Assembly (NCBI GenBank): GCA_003427395.1 | Contig: BFEA01000890.1 | Span: forward strand, 163,553-186,646 | Source: Chara braunii | Taxonomy: Eukaryota > Streptophyta > Charophyceae > Charales > Characeae | Reading direction: 5' to 3' | DNA: 23,094 nucleotides | Part shown: positions 7,919-15,518 of the stretch, piece by piece | Layout: each line of letters starts with the position of its first letter | Position numbering within the stretch: the stretch's first letter is position 1 | Made by a program: the position numbers and the translations under genes | Notes under the pieces: generated by a model | Told to the model about the DNA's origin: nothing | Databases searched by the model: none | Seen by the model: the letters and a program-made list of their open reading frames with translations, nothing else

Positions 7919-7978
7919 TGTGACAAACTGTTTCGTCGGAGTTTCACCGACTCATCAGGAGGCTGAACCCTCAACAGT
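7919..7978 (-). ncRNA. Type III hammerhead ribozyme, repeat 2
   Basis: It has the same core as repeat 1, offset 423 bp, with predicted cleavage between 7973 and 7972. Here the sequence upstream of ACTG is (TA)n, so stem III is only four pairs. The 5' ribozyme of the linear transcript is therefore weaker than the one re-formed in a circle or multimer. Confidence 0.8.
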
Positions 7979-8040
7979 ATATATATATATATATATTGTT
8001 TATTATTATTATTTTTTCTATTGAATTTTATTTTATTTTT

Positions 8041-8084
8041 GAACAGTTACTACCCTTGATCTTAGCCAAAAGACCGAGAAAGGT
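8041..8084 (-). pseudogene. U2 snRNA 5' fragment, retropseudogene
   Basis: The minus strand matches the first 44 nt of U2 snRNA at about 38 positions, including TTTTGGCTAAGATCAAG. It stops abruptly and passes into an A-rich tail (7990-8040 read on the minus strand), as in truncated snRNA retrocopies made by LINE machinery. No U2 promoter elements or the rest of the gene are seen, so it is not a functional gene. Confidence 0.8.
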
Positions 8085-8098
8085 CTAAAATACTAAAA

Positions 8099-8162
8099 GA
8101 GCCTTTACCTCAGCCGGTACACCCATGAACTTCTGAAATACAGACCACTGTTCGAATCCAGG
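8099..8162 (+). pseudogene. tRNA-like relic with A and B boxes
   Basis: TACCTCAGCCGG (8106-8117) resembles the tRNA D-arm/A box, and GTTCGAATCC (8150-8159) is a perfect B box 32 bp later. A possible anticodon loop around TTCT lies between. The T-stem does not pair properly and the acceptor stem is poor, so it is a decayed tRNA or a SINE head, not a working tRNA. It runs straight into foldback copy 2. Confidence 0.5.
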
Positions 8163-8328
8163 ATCGTGGTCCCATTAGCCACGAGGATGGGATTGAATGC
8201 CTGAATCTGGACGTGTTTGTGCACAGGTGCAGGAAATCGAGATTTAAATTTCTTTCTGCATCTCTCCGTAAACCACATCCAGACTCAGGTATTCAATCCG
8301 ATCCTGGCTGCTAGTGGGACCTCGGCCC
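8161..8328. mobile_element. Foldback/MITE family M, copy 2
   Basis: The left arm starts GGATCGTGGTCCCATTAGC; the right arm read in reverse starts GGGCCGAGGTCCCACTAGC. Both continue through GGATTGAAT and CTGG(A/G)(C/T)GTG for about 56 bp. The inner sequence aligns with copy 1 (6840-6994). No ORF and no clear TSD. Confidence 0.8.
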
Positions 8329-8417
8329 AGATGCTGGAAATTGATTTATGAGTAACACCCAACTTTCATGAGCATCCCCGTATGCCTACAATTGGAAAGA
8401 TACAGGGACTGGTGTGG

Positions 8418-8700
8418 GATTCGAGAGCTGTCAGGATTTTTCCAGAGGCCTGTTTTCGAGAGAAAATGGCCCTTAGCCACATAGCACACTAGACCGGCCT
8501 CTCGAAATGGAAGAACTCGAGCGTGGACGGGCGGCATCACGAAAAACGGCCTGACAACTCTCGAAATGGACGTCGAACTCGAGCGCGGAGGGGAGGTATC
8601 ACGAAAATTCCAAAGCTGCAGGCTGGGCGAAAACATCGTTTCGAGAGGGCACTCGAAAACGCCTTTCTGACAGCTCTCGAAAAGTTTCGAGTTTTTTTTT
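8418..8700. repeat. TCGAGA-rich tandem and inverted repeat cluster
   Basis: CTCTCGAAATGGA starts two tandem copies (8499-8545 and 8558-8607) that share AACTCGAGCG and ATCACGAAAA. TTCGAGAGCTGTCAG near 8420 is inverted at about 8671-8686. The motif TCGAGA or its complement occurs about ten times between 8418 and 9194, also as CTCTCTCGA (9101-9109) with its inverse (9186-9194). Function unknown. Confidence 0.7.
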
Positions 8701-8768
8701 CGAGCGATGCTGTGTGGCGGTGCCCGACTCACGAATTTTTGAGATTCGAGAGTGGTGTGGCGAGGCCC

Positions 8769-8827
8769 ACAGAGAAGATTAGCATGGCCCCTGCGCAAGG
8801 ATGACACACATAAATCGAGAAATGATC
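8769..8827 (+). pseudogene. U6 snRNA 3' fragment, green-lineage type
   Basis: It matches plant U6 from ACAGAGA to the 3' end, including GATTAGCATGGCCCCTGCGC and the plant-type tail CATAAATCGAGAAATG, with about two mismatches in 59 nt. The ACAGAGA box that contacts the 5' splice site is intact. The first 5' third of U6 is absent and replaced by unrelated TCGAGA-rich sequence, and no T-run terminator follows. It is thus a chimeric pseudogene, joined directly to the 51-bp repeat at 8824. Confidence 0.85.
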
Positions 8828-8874
8828 TGCCCCACTTGCACATAAGCGACAAACTCGCGCTGCGTGATCACCAG
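8824..8874 (+). repeat. 51-bp repeat, copy 2
   Basis: Second copy of the unit at 6790-6840 with four differences. It is fused to the 3' end of the U6 relic. Confidence 0.8.
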
Positions 8875-8935
8875 AGAGAAGTGTAATGGAGCTGCCACTG
8901 TAGTTCGAGCTACTTGACTTGCAGCTCCCTCCTTG

Positions 8936-9030
8936 TTCACCCGAATAGAACGCCCGGTCATTATGGCCGCACCTGGACTGAAAGTTGCCTCAAATATGGC
9001 TGTAATGACCGGGCGTTCTATTCGGGTGAA
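8936..9030. repeat. Perfect 28-bp inverted repeat with 39-bp spacer
   Basis: The arm at 8936-8963 (TTCACCCGAATAGAACGCCC...) is the exact complement of 9003-9030. RNA from either strand would form a long hairpin. Perfect identity amid decayed sequence suggests recent origin or selection. It may be a tiny MITE; no TSD is evident. Confidence 0.9.
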
Positions 9031-9640
9031 GACGGGTAGCCGCCCCGCTGACAAGTCTGATCCATTCATCGCAGAGAGAGGGATAAGGGCATCGCCACAA
9101 CTCTCTCGAGATGCGCAAAACGAGAACGAGCTTCCCGCTAGGACATGGCCAGATGCACCGGGCACATGTTTGTCTTTTTCACATTTCGAGAGAGCCACAC
9201 CACTGTAGAAAACGGATTTTCGATAGTTTCTCTTGGCCACACAGCCTATCGAAATTGGAGATTGAAAAGGCCATGCCCGGGGAGGGGCGGCTGGGGTGCG
9301 CTAACGTGAAACACAATACAGCTCTATTTCGGGCGGCGCAGGACGGCTGGGCCCCGCGCCTCGGCCCGGGCGCTGCCGGCTGGAGAGTTGTCTGACTAAG
9401 CGATGGTAACTCCGTTCGTCTTCGACAATTCAGAGGTTAGATCCACGGAAGTAGGAGAAAAGAAAGGGGGGAGGGATGTTGGGAGAAGAGGAGAATAGAT
9501 GTGCGACTAGCTCCATTTTTGGAGACATGGATGTCGCCATATATGGAAAGGTGGATCGTGAGGTGGTTTTCGTCACGTCATGCCCCCACGCTCGGCTCAC
9601 AGATGACGGGAAGGTATACTCTCTTTCCTATTCTAAACCT
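9031..9640. other. Non-coding, partly GC-rich; possible 5' region of the plus-strand LINE
   Basis: No gene. 9218-9226 and 9246-9254 form a 9-bp inverted pair (TTTCGATAG/CTATCGAAA). From about 9271 the sequence is strongly GC-rich (9275-9385), which would fit a LINE 5' UTR or promoter. The preceding ATTGGAGA...GAAAA.GGC (9254-9271) resembles the flank after the LINE poly(A) tail at 22641, a possible worn TSD. Confidence 0.35.
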
Positions 9641-9641
9641 G

Positions 9642-9651
9642 GCTTGTACTA

Positions 9652-9653
<2 letters not shown>
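9642..9653. repeat. Target-site duplication of the minus-strand LINE, left copy
   Basis: GCTTGTACTAAG is repeated at 12701-12712, exactly outside the poly(T) and the 5' truncation point. A further TT is shared but cannot be told from the tail. Confidence 0.9.
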
Positions 9654-9684
<31 letters not shown>

Positions 9685-12600
9685 GAAAGCTCGAACTTTT
9701 TTTACAAAAATATCAATGGGACGAGGCCGGGGACCTCACAATTCTACCCGGAGTTATCCTGGCAGCCTCAGCCAGTTTAGCTTACGAGCCGAGCTCGACA
9801 GTCCAAACTAACTGCTAAAAAATGACCAAATTACTACCTGCTGGAAACCGGGTCCAGCGTCCCATCCAAGAAACTTTCCAAAAAATAAGCTTTAAAGCAC
9901 AAAGCAAAAGGTGAGCCAAATGAAATTCCTGGGCCAGGCTCCTATTATCTTCAAATAAGTTGAAATAACCTGTGGAGACCCAGCTGAGACATGGAGTGCA
10001 AAACCGCTCCACTAGGCTGTCGTTATGCCAATCAACAAATGAGAGACTGTTTAGTCCCCTAGAGCCTGTAGCACTATCTGAGCTCTGGGTTTATTTCCAA
10101 CGTCCATTCCGCTGAGAGTTTTGCAAACCTACTCTTCACCCATGTCTTTCTCGGCCAACTGAAGTTCTTTTTTCTGTAATCAGCGAATATTGTCAGTCTC
10201 ACCCCCGCTTTTACCTGACTTACTGACTGAAAAAAGGGGGTATCTTCGTCCCGAAAGATTCTTGCGTTACGGGCAGACCAAATGGCCTCCATTATTAATC
10301 CTCTGCAGCACAGTACCACGTATTCCTCCCCACTCGAAATGCTCTCCCTGGCTGGCAGTTTTCCATGCAGTACAAAATCATTTTGCCAATGGAAGTTTAT
10401 CTGTGTCTTTTTCCAAAATTCCTTCCACCACTCCCAAATCCTGTCAGATAACGGACAGCATAACCATAAATGCGTAGCCGATTCCCAGCCCCAATTGCAC
10501 CGGGAGCACTTAGTGCTCAGCTCCATTCCCTTAGTGTTAAGCCACAGCGCAGCAGGGACTACCTGAAACGACTGAAGCCACTGAAGAGCCGCTTGCCTTT
10601 GGGATGGAGTTTTCTTCAATCCATTCCACAATCTATATAGATCCCTTTCTCCCATTTCCAGTGCTAGGTAGCCATCCAATCTTCGTTTGGCTACCACCAC
10701 TGGTTTCTGTAGACTCTTTTCCCTCTGTATTGAAACGCCGATCTTGGTCTTGTATTGGCAGACTGCAGTTTCCTTCTCCTGGGTCTTCACCGTCCAGCCG
10801 TATAAAAGAGGCTCTATTATCAGACTATCCTGCGGACCCAGGATAAGTTTGCAGGTTGTTCCCTGTTCATTGTGTTGTTCCATAACCCTGACCTCTTCCA
10901 GGTCCATCGTAGAATCCACTGTGTCTTCCCCCTCCAGTAGGCAGTAGTAGCTTAGATCTGTCCCCACCTGCATTTCTTCTCCATTTTTGGACTGTGATTC
11001 CCTTATCTAGAGCAGGTCCCAAAATCTTCAGAAAGGAGTCCCTATTTTCTGGGTGACTTACCCAAGTGCCAGGGTTGAGTTCCCTTTCCCTAAGGGTCTT
11101 GACCCAGTGGAAGGGAGTTGTTGTCTTTATTTTCTCGAGGTTCTCTCTCAAGCTTCTGACCCTTGGCAGTTTTTCCTTCAGTTTCTGGACCGGGATCCAA
11201 TCTGCTGCAATCTCATCCCACACATCTCTCAACTGTATAACCCCATGTGCTATCCAGGTCCTACCAAATGTACCCGGACTGCCATCCGCCATAAGTTGGC
11301 TTGAACCCTGCTCCAGAATGAAGACATTTTCAAATATTATTTCATTCAACATCTCCTCCTTGGAGCCTGGTTCCTTAATTACCTGTGGCCTTATCCTGTT
11401 CCAGGCCAACATTATATTATGCCAGAGTCTCGACTTTGGTCTTCTTTGACAGTACGACCCAATCATGAAACACAGCCAAACGTGGGGACCTTCCTTTAAG
11501 GACCATTCATTTTGCAGGATAGCCTTTGTCAATAAAACCCAGCATTTTCCCCTGTCCCCAAACATTGCCGCCACCGGCCACTTAGCTAGGAGAGCAGTAT
11601 TTTGCTGTTTGGGGTCAAGAATACCCAACCCTCCTTGATCCCTGCTGCAACATACCATCTCCCATGCTGCTTTAACTATGAAGTTTTGGTGTTCGTTTGC
11701 TTGGGGTTCCCAAAGATATCTTGCTGCTGTTTTCCTTATCAGCTTATAGGCTTCCTCTCCCAGAAGACACACTGATAAAGGGAACCACAGGACTGAAAAT
11801 GCTGCCGAAGAAAGAACCAAAGCCCTACCAAAGAGAGACAGCTGGTGGTTTCTCACCCGCCCATTTATCCTGGACACAACTTTGTCCTTTAACAGGGCGT
11901 CTTGAGTAGCAGAACAATCTGTCAACGATACTTGAACTCCCAAGAATCGATCCGACGTGTTTGACGGGATCTGACGAAGACTCCAGTCTACAGCAAGAGT
12001 AAAGTTCTTAGGTAAGAAGTATACGGATTAATCCCAGTTGATGGATGCTTCCGACAGCTCACAGTATTGGTCTAGCACTCCCTTCAACACTTCCAGTGCT
12101 TGTTCCTTGTTTACACACGCAACTGTCAGGTCGTCGGCTATCGCCCCCCCTTTCCAGTTAATCCTTGGGGGAAGGTGAAGTCCTACTATCCTATCATTTA
12201 TCCTTATATTATGTAACAACACTTCTAATTGGGTGACAAAGAGGAGGGGCGCCAAAGGGCGGCCCTGTCTCAGTGACCTTGAAAGAGGAAAATCTGCTGA
12301 GATATGACCGTTTACCATCACAACTGAGGTGGCCTCAGTATACATGGCCCTCACCCACATACAAAATCCTCTACCAAATCCCATCTTCTCCAGTGTGGTG
12401 AAGACGAAGGCCCACCCCACTTTGTCGTAAGCTTTTTCCATATCCAACAGCAAGATCGCCACTTCCGTATTCTCCTTGCCTATTACTTCTAGGGCCTGAA
12501 TGGTCGCCATAATATTATCGAAAATTGACCTACCCTTCACGAATGCCCCTTGCTCTTTCCCCACTAGGTCCGGGAGATAATTTGCGAGCCGTATTGCCAA

Positions 12601-12700
12601 CCCTTTTGCTAGTTGTTTATATGCAACATTCAGGACAGATATTGGTCTATAATTTCTTACCTCCCTCTTATCCCCTTTCTTATATAGTAGGGATATTACC
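9654..12700 (-). mobile_element. 5'-truncated L1-like LINE, minus strand
   Basis: It is bounded by a 30-base poly(T) (9654-9683, the poly(A) tail) and a 12-bp TSD, the signature of target-primed reverse transcription. The 5' end lies inside ORF2 just before the RT core (read as VISLLYKKGD), so the endonuclease and ORF1 are missing. Coding and 3' UTR sequences match the plus-strand LINE; for example, GGGACGCTGGAC and CAGGATAACTCCGGGT occur in both 3' UTRs. With one stop and one frameshift it is clearly younger than the plus copy. Confidence 0.93.
10074..12700 (-). pseudogene. LINE ORF2 fragment: RT core, thumb and zf-RVT
   Basis: The open frame starts at the truncation point. RT motifs: NYRPISVLNVAYK (motif 2), LLLDMEKAYDKVGWAF (motif A), LRQGRPLAPLLF (motif B) and GGAIADDLTVA (motif C). 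The Asp pair is present, but Ile stands where F/YADD is usual. After an in-frame TAA at 12028-12030 the same frame continues through the thumb (LSLFGRALVLSSAAFSVLWF), to a frameshift near 10990. The C-terminal part carries the plant zinc-binding zf-RVT module CSRCNWGWESATHLWLCC and ends ...WTLEINPELR. The protein would reverse-transcribe LINE RNA at the nicked target. It is inactive here for lack of endonuclease and because of the two lesions. Confidence 0.9.
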
Positions 12701-12712
12701 GCTTGTACTAAG
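12701..12712. repeat. Target-site duplication of the minus-strand LINE, right copy
   Basis: GCTTGTACTAAG, identical to 9642-9653. Confidence 0.9.
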
Positions 12713-12897
12713 TTATTGATGCCTCAGTATATGCTATCTAGTAGTAATGTTAGTTCTAATTCTAATTTTGGTTGGTGGTTTGTGTCTAAACAATAATTTG
12801 TCCGTATCGATGGCTGTGACAATGGCTGCTGTGGAACCCCCACCGCCTTCAGGTTCACCTACGATCAACCCCTTTTCGAAGGAAGGTAAACAACTGA

Positions 12898-12900
12898 TTA
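12898..12900. repeat. TTA target-site duplication, left of Harbinger
   Basis: TTA precedes the left terminal inverted repeat and is repeated at 15516-15518. A TTA duplication is diagnostic for PIF/Harbinger. Confidence 0.9.
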
Positions 12901-13052
12901 GGGCGTCGTTCGACACTCCTTGGGGACGTGATTTTGAGGATTTCGTCGTCGTTCCACCTGTCCTCAGAGCCGATTTCCGGAGCAGAAATGTGAAAACACT
13001 CCCGAGGACAAATCCTTGGGCTCCGAGGATTTCCCGGCCAAATCGTCCTCGA

Positions 13053-13082
13053 CTCCAAAGGACCTCGCGAGGTCCTTTGGAG
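13053..13082. repeat. Perfect 30-bp palindrome in the Harbinger left end
   Basis: The two 15-base halves, CTCCAAAGGACCTCG and CGAGGTCCTTTGGAG, abut without spacer. A near match extends outwards (TCCTCGA / CCCGAGGA). It could be a transposase-binding or cruciform-forming site in the subterminal region. Confidence 0.9.
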
Positions 13083-13370
13083 CCCGAGGATCCGCGATTA
13101 TTGGGGTGTCGGCGGCGAGTCGAGAAGGAAAAATGGAGGTCGAAGGTGGTCCAGTGGTGGTCCAACCGGCCGGAAGACGGACATCGCGGACCGTCCTCGT
13201 CCAACACGTCCACCAATGGCCTCGTCGTTTTACCGTTGGCGGTGATTGGCGGTACGGCCCTGTCGGTTCGTCGGGCGGCCCCACGCTGGTGCCGTGGTTA
13301 GCATTGGACATCTTCGGCCGGGTCCTGGAGGGGTCGTGGCGTTCCCGCTGGCTTCTCAACGGTCGAAATT

Positions 13371-14215
13371 ATGGGTTTTTTAAGCGGCCTCCCCCAGCCG
13401 GTGCTTGCAGCAATTTCGTACATTGGCGTCTTCCCTCTCGCAACGTGTGTCTCCGGTTGCCACGATCTCGACAGCGCGTGTTCTGTCTGGGCTGGCCTGT
13501 CATTCATGGCTGACCTGTACCGCAGGCTGCCTTTGCTGCTGCTCGTCGCTGTGCTGCTGCTTGCCGTTGTCGTCTTCCATATTTGCATCCTCGGTCGCGT
13601 CCCTGTGAGGAAACAGACGCGGCGAACGCTGAAAACGGGCAGGAAGATGGAGAAACCACAGACGAAGACCACGCTGTCCGTAGGGGCTGGGGGGTCGTCA
13701 CGTCAGCGTTGCAGCACTGCGGAAGGCGGCAGGCGGCCGTACGACCCAACTTTGTACAACCACCTGCCGTCCCACGAGATTCCGTTGCCTCCGAGTGACG
13801 ACGACGGCGACGACACCAGATCTTCAACGGTTCCTCTGGGAGCGGTTCGACGCAGGATTGGATGGGGAGCCAGCTGTACAAACAGTCATCGACGCCGATG
13901 TACACTGATCTGCTGGAGGGGCAGACCCCGATTGGTTATGACGCAAGACTCGTAGATCTCAGCTTCGGTTTGAGGTCTGGAAGTGCAGAGGACGTCACAC
14001 ACACCGTTCTCGTGAACCCAGCTTCCGGCACCAACCACGCACCGCCTTCAGTGGCGCCGTCGGGCCTTCCTGATACCCGCGGCTGGTGTTCTGGTCAGTC
14101 GGGCGACGAACGTGGAGTCCTTTCGCGAAGGCAGGGGGCAGTGGGCACAGCAGGTGTGGCCGCGTCGAGAACGAGGACAGGTGGATCGACGACGCCAGCC
14201 GGTAGAATCGATGGA
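13371..14215 (+). pseudogene. Harbinger accessory ORF, N-terminal fragment, frameshifted
   Basis: The frame from 13371 reaches PYDPTLYNHLPSHEIPLPPS and a DDDGDD acidic patch, then loses register near 13840. The next frame carries on as MGSQLYKQSSTPMYTDLL and ARLVDLSFGLRSGS. The order and style resemble N-terminal parts of Chara Harbinger-associated Myb-like proteins as I remember them; this is recollection, not a search. PIF/Harbinger elements normally encode such a DNA-binding partner that brings the transposase to the TIRs. No SANT repeat is visible, consistent with a deletion of the 3' half. The hydrophobic stretch LPLLLLVAVLLLAVVVF near 13525-13575 may be an out-of-frame artefact rather than a membrane segment. 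Confidence 0.45.
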
Positions 14216-14221
14216 GTTTCC

Positions 14222-15128
14222 GCAGCCCAGTCGGCCACGATATCTTATCCCCGTACACCCTCAACAAAGCACCTGTCACATCGCGCAGGACTCGAACTCC
14301 GGAAGTTCTGCCTATGCCGAAGGATGATGCGTTGTTCTCGTATGACTCTCCTGTAGCCCACCTATAGAGCGCGTACGCGACGATCTGCTCCGGCTGAAGC
14401 GGTTCCCTGTAAAACGTCACCTGTCGTTTCAAATGAGGCGTGTAGGCTTCGCTGATCTCCATGAACACTCTCCTGGACATGCGGAGCTTTTCACGGAAGT
14501 AGTCGTCTGTCGCGTCATTGCACACCCGCAAATCCTCCCAAGTCCCGCCAGTTCTCCGCCTCAACCACCAAGGTGGCGTCGCCCGAGGAAGCAAACCCCA
14601 CCCGATTGCAGTGCACAGCTGAACCACGGCCTCCGATGTGGAGATGCAGTCCGGGGCGTCCAACACCCTCCGCAGCAGAAGCCTCTGCCGCCGCCTCGAA
14701 AGCACCGCCTTCATGCGCCCGGCCGCCCTCTTCAATTGGAAACGACGGACAACGACAACCGCAGTCGCCGCGACAGTTGTCTTCTCCCTCGATGACAGCA
14801 CAACACGGGCATCGCCATCGCAGCCCTCCATGACGCCCTTCCAACACGAAAAACAACGTCCACACCCACCCACCTGCGTGCACCTCTGCCACCACGATTG
14901 AAGACGCCTGCAACCAGGTGAGGAGGACAGCCCTACCGAACGATGTTCTGCCCATGTTGGAGCCTCCGCCCACCACCGCTGAAGTACGGAACCGCCGCGC
15001 GGCTCCACGTGGCGAGCGCAACTGCCGATCGGACGTCTTCGTTTTGCCGCGTCGACCACACTTGAGCGTTTCGCCGCGTCGACCACAGTGGCGGTGCGGT
15101 GGCGCAGAAATACGCAAAGTGATGGCAA
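14222..15128 (-). pseudogene. PIF/Harbinger transposase, N-terminal part only
   Basis: The minus-strand frame starts near 15128 with arginine-rich low-complexity sequence. From about 14540 it shows the conserved N-terminal region of HARBI1/DDE_Tnp_4 transposases: DDYFREKLRMSRRVFMEI, EQIVAYALYRWATGESY, SSFGIGRTSGVRVLRDV and VYGDKISWPTG. This is the helical region that precedes the DDE nuclease. Homology stops after SWPTG near 14222; the frame beyond (to 13995) is antisense of the accessory ORF and has no DDE motif. The protein would bind element ends but could not cut. The true start is uncertain because the first 190 residues have no family features. Confidence 0.8.
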
Positions 15129-15515
15129 CCGAAACCCTGCGAGGTGTGGACTGCCCCCTCGACGACCCGCCTGTGCGCCGCCACCACGTCGCTACGCAAG
15201 AAGAAAATTTGAATTTCGAATTTCGAACGGGGCCGTTCCCGCCTTGCCGATTTTGTTTTCCAGGGTCCGTGACGCATTCTCGTCGTTCGCCTTTTGGACC
15301 ACCACAACTCCTACACGGACATCCCGATTCGGAGGCCGGACAAGCCCCTCACGGTCGTCTGTAATCTAATGAAACTGGCCGCGGGAGGGCCCTGAGGATT
15401 CGTCCTCGGGGCGATTCTCTGAGGACAGGTGGAACGACACCTCCAAAAATAAAAAAAACTCCGAGGATTCATCCTTGGAGCCCGAGGACGCGCTGAGGAG
15501 TGTCGAACGACGCCC

Positions 15516-15518
15516 TTA
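15516..15518. repeat. TTA target-site duplication, right of Harbinger
   Basis: Matches 12898-12900. Removing the element and one TTA restores an open frame in the LINE ORF1. Confidence 0.9.

Larger units (their letters stand above)
7431..7978 (-). mobile_element. Retrozyme-like element: two hammerhead-bearing direct repeats
   Basis: A direct repeat of about 125 bp at 7431-7555 recurs identically by eye at 7854-7978, offset 423 bp, around a non-coding internal segment of 298 bp. Each repeat carries a type III hammerhead on the minus strand. This is the plan of plant retrozymes: short LTR-like repeats with hammerheads and no protein gene. Cutting at both ribozymes would release a 423-nt RNA that could be circularised. 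The element is smaller than typical plant retrozymes, and I see no tRNA-Met primer binding site next to the 5' repeat. Both outer edges are (TA)n, so a TSD cannot be told apart from the microsatellite. The protein source for mobilisation is unknown. Confidence 0.8.
12901..15515. mobile_element. PIF/Harbinger DNA transposon, internally deleted, 2615 bp
   Basis: Both ends carry the perfect 20-bp terminal inverted repeat GGGCGTCGTTCGACACTCCT (12901-12920 and, inverted, 15496-15515), flanked by TTA. Further inverted blocks lie inside: 12948-12969 pairs with 15417-15438 over 22 bp, and GAGGA-type motifs recur in both ends. Two convergent gene starts are present: a transposase N-terminal region on the minus strand and an accessory ORF on the plus strand. 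They meet near 14200-14222, with no DDE catalytic domain and no visible Myb/SANT domain. The element is therefore non-autonomous. Its insertion interrupts the LINE ORF1. Confidence 0.93.

Noticed and set aside
7425-7978. Direct repeats as a CRISPR-like or satellite array
   Set aside because: There are only two long copies around one 298-bp segment, each holding a ribozyme; the retrozyme reading explains them better.
8099-8162. A functional tRNA gene
   Set aside because: The boxes are good, but T-stem and acceptor stem do not pair.
8769-8827. A functional U6 gene
   Set aside because: The 5' third is missing, there is no TATA/USE promoter in place and no T-run terminator.
10190-11449. Plus-strand open frames across the minus-strand LINE
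   Set aside because: They are antisense to the LINE ORF2 and carry no recognisable domain.
13371-13955. A membrane protein gene, from the leucine-rich hydrophobic stretch
   Set aside because: It lies inside Harbinger, upstream of a frameshift, and the GC-rich low-complexity DNA gives similar stretches in several frames.
14515-15117. A 200-codon minus-strand gene
   Set aside because: It overlaps the transposase frame in GC-rich sequence and shows no family motif; it is a shadow frame.
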